From Eremophila alpestris peregrina (taxonomy: Eukaryota; Chordata; Aves; Passeriformes; Alaudidae), in the NCBI GenBank assembly GCA_009792885.1, contig WMCF01000021.1:991876-1055875 (forward strand): a stretch of DNA of 64,000 bases, given 5' to 3'. Of the stretch, positions 50,763-61,560 are shown piece after piece. Position 1 is the stretch's first letter. Every line of letters begins with the position of its first letter. The notes under the pieces were generated by a model. It did no database searches. It worked only from the letters and a program-made list of their open reading frames with translations, and had not been told where the DNA came from. Both the position numbers and the translations under genes were made by a program.

Positions 50763-50869
50763 CCCCATCAGCAGCTCTGCTGATCAGGGCATTGTAGCTT
50801 TAGCTAGGCAGCCAGCCTGCCTCTCTGAGCAGATATTTGCCCACTGCCACAGCAAAGTTTGACACAATT

Positions 50870-51300
50870 TGGAGACAAAACCAACACAGCAATTGTTTCA
50901 ATGCCATACGACATCTGTATTAACATGAGCAAATTATTTTGGTAGGGATTCAATTTCATAAATGTGGCCTCAAACGCTGTTCCATAAGCGCTGTAATGTT
51001 TTTTTTCTTCCCACCAAAATGAATAAAAACTTTACGATAGGTTCAGCACAGTACTTAAGTATTTGTTTTGTTAATTTCTTAAAACAAATTGGATTCCCAG
51101 TAAATACAAAATTTGGACAGCTGCATTAAGCAAGCAGTGGGGAAGCAATCTCATAATGATTATCATGCAGAAGCACACTACAGAAGAATTCCCAGAATTT
51201 CATCCAAACTGTTATTTGCTCTATTATAAACCTTCTATAAAACCCAGTAAAAAATTCCTGAAGGAAGAGAAAGCATTTTTAAATATTTGCAAATACCCTC
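50870..51300. promoter_or_regulatory. possible conserved non-coding block
   Basis: AT-rich, repeat-free DNA that keeps CpG words (CATACGACATC, CAAACGCTG, CATAAGCGCTGTAATG) and homeodomain or POU-type words (GCAAATTATTTTGG, CATAATGATTATCATGC). Called on texture only. Confidence 0.25.
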
Positions 51301-54300
51301 CAATGATTAAAGAAATGTGAGGAGGATGAGATGTTCACAGATGACAACAGAATTCGGAGATATGGTCTTTCTCCCTGTGTTATTGCACTGACAGGGAATC
51401 AGAGCACTTGTAACCATTTTTCCTTCCAGCTGAAAGTTTGTGAAGCCAGACCACCTAGATTTTGACCCTGAACCCTGCAGGGCAGGCTTGCCCCAGGTTC
51501 CCACAGGAGCTGACCCCACACACAGCAGGTGTGGGGGTCTCACTCACCCAGTGAGCCTCTGGGGCTTCAGCCATCCACAGGAGTTGGGGTGGAAAGCACT
51601 GCTCCTGTGGCTGCAAGGAATCTGAGCAGGTGGGACTAATGAATCTGAATGCAAGCCTCAGCTGCCTGGGATTTTGCATAGGGGTGTTTGTGCATTTCTC
51701 TGACTGAATTTCTTTATCTATGGCTGGAGGGCAGGAGGAGACAAGGCAGGCTGACACTTGCCTGATGCTCTCACCAAGTGTTCAGGAGCTGGTGCACAGA
51801 CCTGTGCTGCCACAGCAGCACTATGTGTCTGTTCACCTGTTGTCTCTTACCTTGTGCACAGAATTTGTCTTTCAGAAACAAAGGAGCTGTGCACAGCAAT
51901 TTTCATAATGCTTTGAGGGGACCTGTAAGCTTTCTGCAGTGACATGTGAACTCATTCCCCTTGGTGCTGCCAGAAAGGAGGCCAGTGAGGAAACATCCCA
52001 TACAACCCATTGGGTTAGAACACACTCAACTCTAATTATCATTTATTTAACCTTGAAATGAAAATCCCATTGTAAAGCTGAATATTATTGAAAAAAATTA
52101 AAAATAAAATCTGTCATCCCATGGAGCAGCCCTTTGCGGATTTAACAGCGAAGGCAAGCTCCCAGGAAACAGGGGTTTGGGATCTTTCCAAACAAAAAAG
52201 ATTCGGCCAAAAAATTGAAATCTCTCTTCTGTGAGTAACTAATTAGACTTTGACAAGTCTTACAGCCATTATCATCCCTCCACAGGCCTCTGCAGGACAT
52301 GTTGGCACATGGAACGTCATTTTGGTGAGCTGCACAGTCCCTGGGAAGGAAGGGAAATGTCCATGTGTGTGCCTTGAGCAGTGCAAAGCCAGTGCTAATG
52401 AAGGCACCTCCCAGAAGAGCTGCTTGGCATGGGTGCAACGCCACACTGACATTTTCCATGGCCAGAGATTCCACCTGGGATAGCTCAATGATTTTTGCAC
52501 CTTCCTGCCTTGAGTTCCTGCTCTCACTCTTCTGGCTACACCAGTCCCTGGGACTGAGTTGAAGACAACCAGTACATCTCTCCTTTTACTTTTGATCTCC
52601 CCTGTGTGGTTACTTCCAAATGATTCTTGGGAATGGATCAATGTCCATCTGTCACAGACCATCACCTGTGCAGGGGCTGAACAGGGACTCCACAAGCCAC
52701 CACCCAGGGCCTCACAATCCCAGGACTTCTGTCAACCTCACAGTATCCAGCTGACACTGGAAGATGCAATTTGCAACCCACCCTCTGATTTAATGCAGAT
52801 AATCCTCTGAGGGGACTGTTTGTAGAGTTTTTAGTCTCCCCTTGAGGATTTAGGAGTACAAACCACCACAAGATCACAGACAGCAGCAGAAGTGACTGTC
52901 CACAGGATGTGGAGTCTTGCAAGAACCCTACTGTGCTCGTGTGCAGACCCTGTAGAACATAATCCTAAATGTGTGTATATCTATATGTAGAACAAAAAAA
53001 TCTCATTTCTTCTTTACAGAGATAATGCCACACCTACTGATGAGTTTCTACATTTCTCAGCCTAGGAAAGCAGAGCAGACATTTCTGTGGGGAAAAATCA
53101 GCCCCCCAGATCAGGACACATCTCATACTCCACCTCTGCTGCCAGGGATGGAGAAAGGGCAAAGCCTGCCCAATGACCACAGGGTAAATCCAGGGCAATG
53201 AGTAAAGTCAACACTCAGTTGCAAGCAGTATACTAATTTACCCACAGGTTAGAAGTGTCTACTGCTGTTTCATTAAATAATAATTCCTGTAAATTTGAAA
53301 GCATAACTGTAATCAACCCTAAGGGCATGGTTCTCCTGTAGTCACTGTCACTAAACCACCATATCTATTTCCACATGGTACAAGATATATTTAATATTCT
53401 CACACAAATTTCCCTTCTCACAAACTTATATCAAAAGTTCAGGAGACTGTGCTCCCTCCTAGAAGTGGTTTTGTGCCTACAAACCTGCACCAAGGCAGAA
53501 GATCCCTGGGGTGTTCCAAGCAGAGTCATGTGCTGGGGCTGGTCTCCACAGCTTCAGATCAGCTGCAAGCTGGGAAAACACAAATTTTTGGAAAGACTAC
53601 AGCCCCTGAAGAGTGTTACCAGGAACAGAGGCACTTAAAAACCACCTGGCAGTTCTGCAGTTCTTTTAATGTCGGGCCTCATTCATGGTTTGGCTTTATG
53701 TTCATGCTGATGAGCCTTTCTTTATTTTAGCAAAGTTACACTACAATAAAATGAAAGTACTAGACAGATTATTCCAATCCATAACTAGGTACTTCTTAAA
53801 AAGTAGTAAAATTTACCCTGACACTGCTGCTATTTTTTTTAATTGATTTTTAGAATTACTTAAAATACCAGTGTGTATTTTTAACCCCTGGATCCCTAAT
53901 TACCACCTGCCTGCTATATTTTTACCTTTAAGATTGTAAATGCTGCTGAACCAAACTGTCCATCCTGTTCTGTAACCCAATGCACTTACTCAATTCTCAA
54001 GACTAACTAAATGAATAAACAAATAATTATTTTAGTGATACCTGTTCATAATTATTATTTCAAACAATGTTTGATGTTTGTTAATTTATAACTATAGATT
54101 TAGGCATTTTTTAAAAACTAGTGCAAGAATTAAAGGGAAATACAGCAGAGATGATGCATTTTTCCACCTGAGTAAAATGTCTCCAGCCTTGGTAATGGTA
54201 AAGTGAAAACTGTGTGAAGAAATGAAAATGAAATGGGAAATCTATTTTGACTTCTCTCAATGCCTTCCCTCTCTCAATGCAGTGTACTTTCTGTTTGGGG

Positions 54301-55489
54301 ATGTGTTAGCCATCAGTGTAAACTGGTCTTGTATTTGAAATGGAAACAAAGGAAACCTACAACTAATGTTAAATTACAATGGTCTAAATCTCTAAAATAC
54401 ACTGAAATTGCAAAAAAAAATATTTTGCATGATTTATCAGAATTCTGTGTCTGGCAGCTGAAAGAATAAAACAGATGGATACTCCTGGAGGCACTGGTTT
54501 TCTGAGGAAGTGCAGTGCAGGATTGCTGTGCTGGTGTCTCCATCTAGAATGCTTTCTTTCTGTGGACTCGTAGGCACCTCGTATTTTAAATTCCTTGCAC
54601 TGCACCAGGGTTATGGTACTATGTTACAAAGTTATTCAGAAACCTGATTGGCCATGTTCCTGCAATACATTTTCCTAACCCCAAGATAAAGATCCATGCA
54701 TCTCTTTACCCTTTAAACAAAAAAGCTATTGTAATAGCATGTAGTGTGATGCATGGCATGAATACCAAAACATGTACATGCACTGCTAAACTGTTTAAGT
54801 ATGGAAGAAGTAGTGTCTAATAGCATCAGGAAATTGAAATTTAAAAATTTTTCTCACTCACTTATTTGATGAGAACTGGGCTGCTGACAGGTGAAGCAGA
54901 AAGTCATTTTTCAAGTTAAATGCCAAGTGGTTATATAGCATAATATTCAGTCAAAATTAACCACCTCACTGCTGCATTGACATACAGCATATTTAATGGC
55001 AACTGTTTCTGCAAAGAAAACTATAGACCCTGGGGAGGTCTAAGAAATGGAAAGAAAATCTTAATAATACTTCAGTTACTTGCTAGAAACAAAGAACGAT
55101 GGTGTGCCCCAACTCATGGCAGAGAGAACAAAACATTACTATTAGTCAAAATTAGAAATATAATTTTTTAGTCTCTTCCACGTGCAGATTGCATGTTTTA
55201 AATTGACAGATGTGTCTGCCTAATTTAGGAGCCAGTTTGGACCCACAACAGGATTCAGGGACAGAAGAAAAGCTTTTTGGTGCATTTCAAAAAGTTCTTT
55301 GCAGAATCTCAGTGTCATGGTCCTGCACAATGACACCTTTAAGCTTTTGGGACTCACTATCATCTCTGAGGACTTCACAGAGATCAGCTTTGAGCTATGG
55401 ACTGAAAGTGCAAATCCCTCTCCAGTGAGAGATTTGCTTCCACTTTGTCATTTTTTCTAGATTCAATTTGGATTAAATTTTTTAGGAAC

Positions 55490-55512
55490 AAAAGGCATTC
55501 TGAATGCCTTTT
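55490..55512. repeat. perfect hairpin, 11-base arms
   Basis: AAAAGGCATTC, one T, then GAATGCCTTTT. This is a perfect inverted repeat. It ends in T after a GC-containing stem, but eukaryotic Pol II does not use such terminators, so it is listed only as structure. Confidence 0.9.
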
Positions 55513-58319
55513 GAAGATGTGGTAGTTGAGTTGATTACACAGCTAGCCCTCAGCCCCAGAACTGTCTGACTCAAGGATTGCCCTCTTAGCTGGGGGGTAT
55601 TTTTCATGTGTTTGGTTTTTTTCAAAACATAGGAACTATTCCCTGCATGCAAAAACTTCTTTGTGAGATAGGCTACAAGGAACTTCTCTTCATGCCAAAA
55701 AAACCCCCTGACCCACACAAAGGAAATTTTATTTTTCAAATATTCAAAACACTAAAAAATTAGAGAGAAAGGAAGCATAAGTGGACAGCAAAATAGAAAT
55801 TCTAGAATATGAGAATAAACCCCTGTGTGTAACAGAAAAACAGGGGAAATGGCAGGCAGTGGCACACTAAAAAAGTGTATTATTCTCTTTTGCTGGCCTT
55901 CTCTCATAAAAGTTTACAGTAAGGATGGTAAAATTAAAAAGGAGCAGAGCAGAAGAACACCAGAGAAATGAGTTTCGGTGGGATTTCCAGCTTTAAAGCA
56001 TTTAAATTGTATTTTGAGTTTCTTTCCCAGGATCTGAAGGGGCCAGGCAGGGACCCCAGCATATCCACCAGTTTGGATGGGAGCTGTGACCCCCTTGGAC
56101 AGGTCCCCTGTCTGTGATGGGTCATGAGAGCTGGTCAGGGGGGAAGGGAGAGCACACAGGGCTGGGGGTTTGTAGGAAACACCTTCCTTCCAACACAGGA
56201 ATCAACAGACTCAGGGCAGCCAGGCTGCCAGGAGGCCCAGGGAGCAGTGGGAATATCTTGAGGATGAGCAAAGCAGGAAAAAATCAGAGATCTAACCCAA
56301 AGAAAGTCCTTTAAAACAAAGGCAGAGACAAACTCTTAAGGCCAAAGATCTGCCTGTCCCTTCTCATCAGTAAAGTCAGGCTTCATAAATGAATATATTG
56401 TGATGGAATATTATTGAAGAGAAAAGCATAGATGGCTTTTTGTATATATCAAAATTCTTTCTTTTGCCTTGACAGGATCAAGCAAATAATTCCTCAAAAA
56501 GTCACAGAGCTATTCAACAGGTGAACAGCTGCCAAGACAATTTGAAAACTCCACATTATGGTCCATCATGTAACTCATGTTTTCTCAGTAAATATTATTC
56601 TCTTGGGACATCTCATGCAGAGAAACAGATGCCAGTTGATGACCCAACCTTTTCCTGGTCTTTCACTATTGTTTATGTGAAAGAAATACAGGTAGATATT
56701 TATAAATAGAAATTCCTCAAATCTCACCAAAGTGATGTTTCCTCGTGCTCTGCTCCTCTTCTGTGCAATGCATCTGATGTTTTGCTGGTTGAACCCCAGG
56801 GAGGGGAGGTGAGGGGGAAGAAAGATTATAGTTAACATATATGAAACTATCTTGAGGATTTATGGTGTATGAGAAAAGTAAAAACCACAGATTTGTATAA
56901 TTTTTACTAGAAAAAGATGTATTGAGCAGGCAGAAGCAGTAAGATGAAGGAAAATCACGAAATTCTTCACAGTATTATATGAAAATTGTCAAAGTGTTGG
57001 GATGCCCTAATCACCCATGAGCTAGCTGAAAATAAAGTGTATTTATACTGGAATTTTTCAGCATCTTTGGACAGTAGTTTAGCTTTGCTGTAAGTTGTAA
57101 TATTCCACAAAATACTGTTTATTTGATCTTGTCATAGAATACAGTAATAAAAGAACTGCAAATGTATCTTATTTATCAGCATGTCTGCACATTTGGGTTA
57201 TCACAGGAGACATGGGTTGTTTTTCCTTGAAGGAACTGGAATGTCTGGTGGTTACTTTAGATGAAAACAGAAACAACAAAAAGCACTACAGAGATATTTC
57301 TTTTGGTTGTTGAATGTGATGCTCCTTTCCAATTATATCTTATACACAGTTATTAGAATATGGTTTAAGGGGTTTTGTGACAAAAAGAGAATGCATCCAA
57401 AATGCACACCATTATTAGCAGTACCCAGTAATGTTCTGCTGCATTTTAGAATTTATGTAATAAAAATGTTAAACAGCCAGTGATTGGATTTGTTTACAGG
57501 ATCTAAAGAGGGGAATTGGGAAGAACCCATGAATAACTTGCCTTGGAGGAGTCTTTTCTAACTGGATACAGATGGATTGGACCTGGAAGAAGAGACTGAT
57601 GCAAAGTGACTGTAAAACATTATTCACTTACATTATTACTTGCAGTATACTGACTATCACGAGGAGCTTTCTTCATGGTCAATCAATAGTGCCCTGGTAT
57701 TAAAATATTTTTAATGTGACTCATGAAACCTGCTCTTGCAGAAAAAGGGGAAGAAAAGGAAAGAAAGCATGGGGTAAACATATCCCTCAATAATCTCTCC
57801 TAGACAGCCAGTGTGGAGCCAAATTCCCCACCTGCTGCAGGACCATGAGTGCCAGGCAGAGGTGACCTGGCCACCCTGGCCCTTCATATCCCAGGGCTTG
57901 CTCTGGTGCACCAAGCACAAACCCCTCCCTGGAAGTCAGTTTTGCCACAGGCACCTCCCATTTTGAAGGCATCTGCCCTGGGAAGACAAACTGTGAGCAC
58001 CCATTGCTCCCTCTTCCAGCCCTCCCTCTGACCATCTATTCTCCTTCCTTGAGTATCACTAGATATATCCAATAATGCTCCCAAAACTTAAAGGTACACC
58101 TGTATATCAGTGATCCCAACTTACACAGGTTATTTTCCCTGCTAGCCTTGTAAGCAGGAGCCCTCAGGATTTTGATACCATTGCTATTTCAGTTAAGCAG
58201 CTCAAAGTAATTTCCCTGGAACTGATATTAAATTCTGTTGCATGAATGCTTCCACGTGTGGATATAAGGTTGTGTATGCATAGGAAGAATTTTTGCAGAA
58301 CAATTAACACTTTTTAAAA

Positions 58320-58340
58320 TCAATTATATCTTATAATTGA
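58320..58340. repeat. AT-rich hairpin, 9-base arms
   Basis: TCAATTATA, three bases, TATAATTGA. Perfect arms, but of low complexity. Confidence 0.8.
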
Positions 58341-58953
58341 ATGTGATAACTTTAGAGATTAAATAGCAGGGGAGAAAAAGTCTAAAATGGTGAAAACAAA
58401 AAGTACACAGAGAGTGTATTATTTAATGGCAATACCTTTCTCCAAAGGAAATAGTGACCAATTTCATCCTCCCAGAAAGAAGGGATCAAACTTTTGGATG
58501 TGTAACAGAATTTAGTAGTAAGTTCTACAAATCATATTCATTCAGCAATACTTAATAGCTTGATTTTCTTCTAATGGACTTTGAAACAGTGAAATCTGTA
58601 TTTGAAGATCTGATAAAAACCAAAAATTAACAGAATTTTCTAGTGTCAGAAGCGTAAAAACTGGTAAGATGAATTAGCACAATTACTGAGTGTATGGTAC
58701 ATCTCAAAATGAATCTGCAATAACAATTCTATTAATTCAGCATATGTATCTGGTTTGTGTTACCTGACTAGAGATAGAGAGGTTGATGTTAATATCCAGT
58801 GATTTACTTATTTATTCTTTGAAATGTTTTTGTCTGTTAAGATAGTTATTTCCCAGTGCTAATTATATCAATATCTATAAATAATTTAAATCAAAGCAAG
58901 CTTAAAAGTACATAAATGTTGTACAGCTAGGCCTTCAGTGAAGCTTTATTTTT

Positions 58954-59056
58954 TCTGAGGCTAAAGATATGGTAGTCATAAGTTACCCTCAAGAACTCAC
59001 AAATGTCAGTGCCAAAGCTGAATGCAGGATTTTGACTGTGTCCCTCATGCTGTCAT
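58954..59056 (-). mobile_element. possible MIR-like SINE remnant, minus strand
   Basis: CTGAGGCTAAAGATATGG, then AAGTTACCCTCAAGAACTCAC, GTGCCAAAGCTGAATGCAGG and ATTTTGACTGTGTCCCTCA run in the order of the MIR reverse strand ('CTGAGGCACAGAGAGG', 'AAGTGACTTGCCCAAGGTCACAC', 'GGCAGAGCCGGGATTCGAAC'). Strongly diverged. Confidence 0.45.
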
Positions 59057-59260
59057 ACATCAGTGATGCACAGGTCTATTGATTTATATGATTATTACTG
59101 CTGGTTTAGTAGATTGCTTTAAAGATATAAAGTACTTTTATATCAATCTTCTTCAAAAAATAAGACTTTCTGAGCTGGAGGTCTTGTGCTGACCTTTCAA
59201 AAGAGTGACTATTACCCACAAGGAGCTTGGTCAAGAAAATTCCATGCTATTGTTTTCTTC

Positions 59261-59276
59261 TTTTTTTTTTTTTTTT
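59261..59276 (+). repeat. poly(T) run, 16 bases
   Basis: Pure T run after a TTTTCTTC pyrimidine stretch. Confidence 0.95.
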
Positions 59277-59603
59277 AACTATACCTTAAATAAGAAATCA
59301 CCAGCAAAAACCTACTGATTAGCTTCTCTCCTCCTCCCTCCACCATGAAAATATACTGATTAGCTCCACCACACATCCCACTCCAAATAATGCTGCTGCC
59401 AGTTTTGATATTAGACTCTCATTTCATTAGCATGCAAGCCATGATCTTGGATTTCTAAAAATTATCATACCTGGGTTACAGAAAAGAACTTTGAAAATAA
59501 TATGCAAAATAATTTTTTATCATGAAATGTTCATATGTGGATTCATGAAAATATAAAGCATGAAAGAACCAAAGGAGATGAATAGAAAACAAGCCAAGAA
59601 CCC

Positions 59604-59629
59604 AAAAAAAAAAAAAAAAAAAAAAAAAA
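59604..59629 (+). repeat. poly(A) run, 26 bases
   Basis: The longest homopolymer in the window. The 60 or so bases before it are AT-rich and do not resemble a known SINE or retroposed gene. Confidence 0.97.
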
Positions 59630-60159
59630 GAAAACCTCAAAACCCAAGCAAATGCTACTGGAAAAATTGGCAATATCAAGGGTTTTTCTTCTCCCTGGAA
59701 AGTACTTCCATGTTGGTCTGGCTTATGCTTAAATGAAAAGAACAGGTCAGGGATAACACAAAGTAATTTAAAGGACTTACACTGCAATACATAGGATTGC
59801 CCACAGCTACACCTTGCAATCACCCAGTTCATATTTTAGGTCCTGACATAAGAGTTCATAGTATTTTACAATTCTATGTTCCATGTCAGTGGCTGACTGT
59901 GGAGTTGAATATCAGTCCTATTTAAATCTGCAAGAAAATAGCTGCAGGTGACATAACCTTTCATGTAGTACCACTGTGTACATATACAAATAATTGAGGC
60001 TCTTGACCCTGTCTACGCACATACAACTGTAAGTACAAACTTGACATTTTGATACTGCTTGTAGCCTTTCCCGTTGTTATTTTCTGTTTCAATAATCCAT
60101 TGCAGGTAGAAAAATGAAAGAGGGAAGCATGAATGATTAATGCTGTCAAGGTAAAATAA

Positions 60160-60450
60160 TGTATTTAGAAAAATCTATAAATCTGTTATTTGTGGCATTT
60201 TAAAACTAAACGCGACACTCTTTGGTGCCATTCAGCCTCTTTTGCAGCAGATAAATGTAAACGTTTTGCAGGAACAATGGCAGCACAACCCTTTGAACAC
60301 TGGTTTTGGCACCAAAAGTTAAAGGGATCGGCTGTAAACTTCTGTGTATAAATGAATATTAAACAGAGATGAATATTCATACAATGTTATTAATATTTAA
60401 TGTATATGTATGATGAAAAGTGAATGTGAATAAACTGCTGTTCCTATACA
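60160..60450. promoter_or_regulatory. candidate conserved non-coding block
   Basis: Repeat-free block with CpG words in AT-rich context (AAACTAAACGCGACACTC, GTAAACGTTTTGC, GGGATCGGCTG), FOX-type GTAAAC words and a pair of near-inverted TTTGGTGCC / GGCACCAAA words at about 60221 and 60308. No reading frame of interest beyond a 64-codon minus one. Regulatory role is inferred. Confidence 0.33.
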
Positions 60451-60999
60451 AGCTTCCTGCCTTTATCTTCCTGACTGTGTCCACACATGGATTGTGGCCT
60501 TATCTCTGGTATTTTTGCCAGTTTGCAACTGTAAACTGAATGTTTGGCATGGACTATATTTATATTTCTGGAAATATTTAGCATACCTACCTTGCTGTCA
60601 GACAGGACAATATGCCTCCTTAGTCATGTGATATATTTTAGATATATATGTTCACATAAATATAAAAAATATTTTGCTCTATATTTAGTAGTTGACATTA
60701 AACTTTGAATCAACAATGGGACAGCTGAAGACCTGATGACTGATTTGAGATAGTTTGAATTTTCCTTGGACTATTTATATCTTAAAAAAAAAAAAAAGTG
60801 ATGGAAGAATAAGCATCACGTTTGCCCTTCTTTCTGGGGCCAGCCTTGCATACAGCCTGGTGCTTTTTTCAGCAGGAATGCAGGTCCAGCTCTCCTGAAG
60901 CCCCTGCAGTCCAGGAGCTGGGTGTGCACTCACAGTCCCAGGCTGCAGGCAGCTCCCTGTGGATACCCCAAACAGACGATAAATTATCAATACCACTTG
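60451..60999. other. non-coding unique sequence
   Basis: AT-rich, then a short GC-rich piece at 60830-60970. A 14-base A run is at 60784-60797. No gene recognised. Confidence 0.5.
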
Positions 61000-61560
61000 A
61001 AATTGAAAGAGATCCTTGCAGAACAGTGCAGATGTTAAATTACATCAGCCCCCCCACCAATCTGCACTTCTGCTGCTTTCTTTCACCTCTGAAATGACAG
61101 CCAGGCAATCAAGGCAAACGTTAGAGCATAAACAAAATATTCTCTTCTAAAGTAGCGAGGGGCCTTTCATGCTAACAAGATGTTTTCTCACTATGAAGAC
61201 AAGAGCTTACAACAAAGCCACAGCTATCTGCTAAAATGTCTTGGAGATGTTACATTTGTTAGGTGCTCCAGCAAGTCATTTAAAATTAAAGTTAATTAAA
61301 TTAATGTGATATTAGCTGAATTGTTTCACTTGATAAATCTGTAAAGCCCAAACTGCGCAGCTCAGGTTTCAGGAGACAAGTGTATTAGCAATGCATGCAA
61401 ATGATCAGAGTTTGCAGATTCAAAAAATAATTAAAGCAGATCTATATAGCTTGCAGCAAATTTCACCTGAAGTCACAGCAGCTGAAGGGCTTTAAAATGA
61501 TGCTTATTGCTAGATATCCATAATGCCCTTGAAGTGTAATTTCAGTTTTAAGAGAAAAGT
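61000..61560. promoter_or_regulatory. candidate conserved non-coding element with POU octamer
   Basis: About 560 bases with no repeat. They contain a perfect POU octamer ATGCAAAT at 61395-61402, a homeodomain-rich run (AAAGTTAATTAAATTAATG near 61289), AAAATAATTAAAGC near 61425, and CAACAAAGCC (SOX-like). Several CpG words persist (AGTAGCGAGG, AACTGCGCAGC). The density of such words is the highest I noticed in the window. I cannot name an orthologous element or a target gene. Confidence 0.4.

Larger units (their letters stand above)
48673..50869. other. non-coding unique sequence
   Basis: Includes a GC-rich patch around 49330-49620 with two overlapping minus-strand frames, the longest 176 codons. 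Its translation mixes Cys-, Phe- and Leu-rich segments with no domain and runs through the A-rich tract at 49227, so I reject it as a gene. A second GC-rich area at 50330-50780 behaves the same way. Confidence 0.5.
51301..58953. other. non-coding unique sequence
   Basis: GC-rich patches at about 51440-51620, 52240-52480, 52660-52760, 56040-56260 and 57830-58030 alternate with AT-rich DNA. The 150-codon minus-strand frame at 52243-52695 is overlapped by frames in other phases and lacks any domain. From 56840 to 57710 and from 58085 to 58953 there is no frame of 60 codons. No transposon end is recognised. Confidence 0.5.
59057..60159. other. non-coding unique sequence with homopolymers
   Basis: AT-rich. 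An 11-base word, ACTGATTAGCT, occurs twice near 59313 and 59355 in similar pyrimidine-rich surroundings. The 118-codon minus-strand frame runs straight through the poly(A) run (poly-Phe) and is rejected. Confidence 0.5.
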
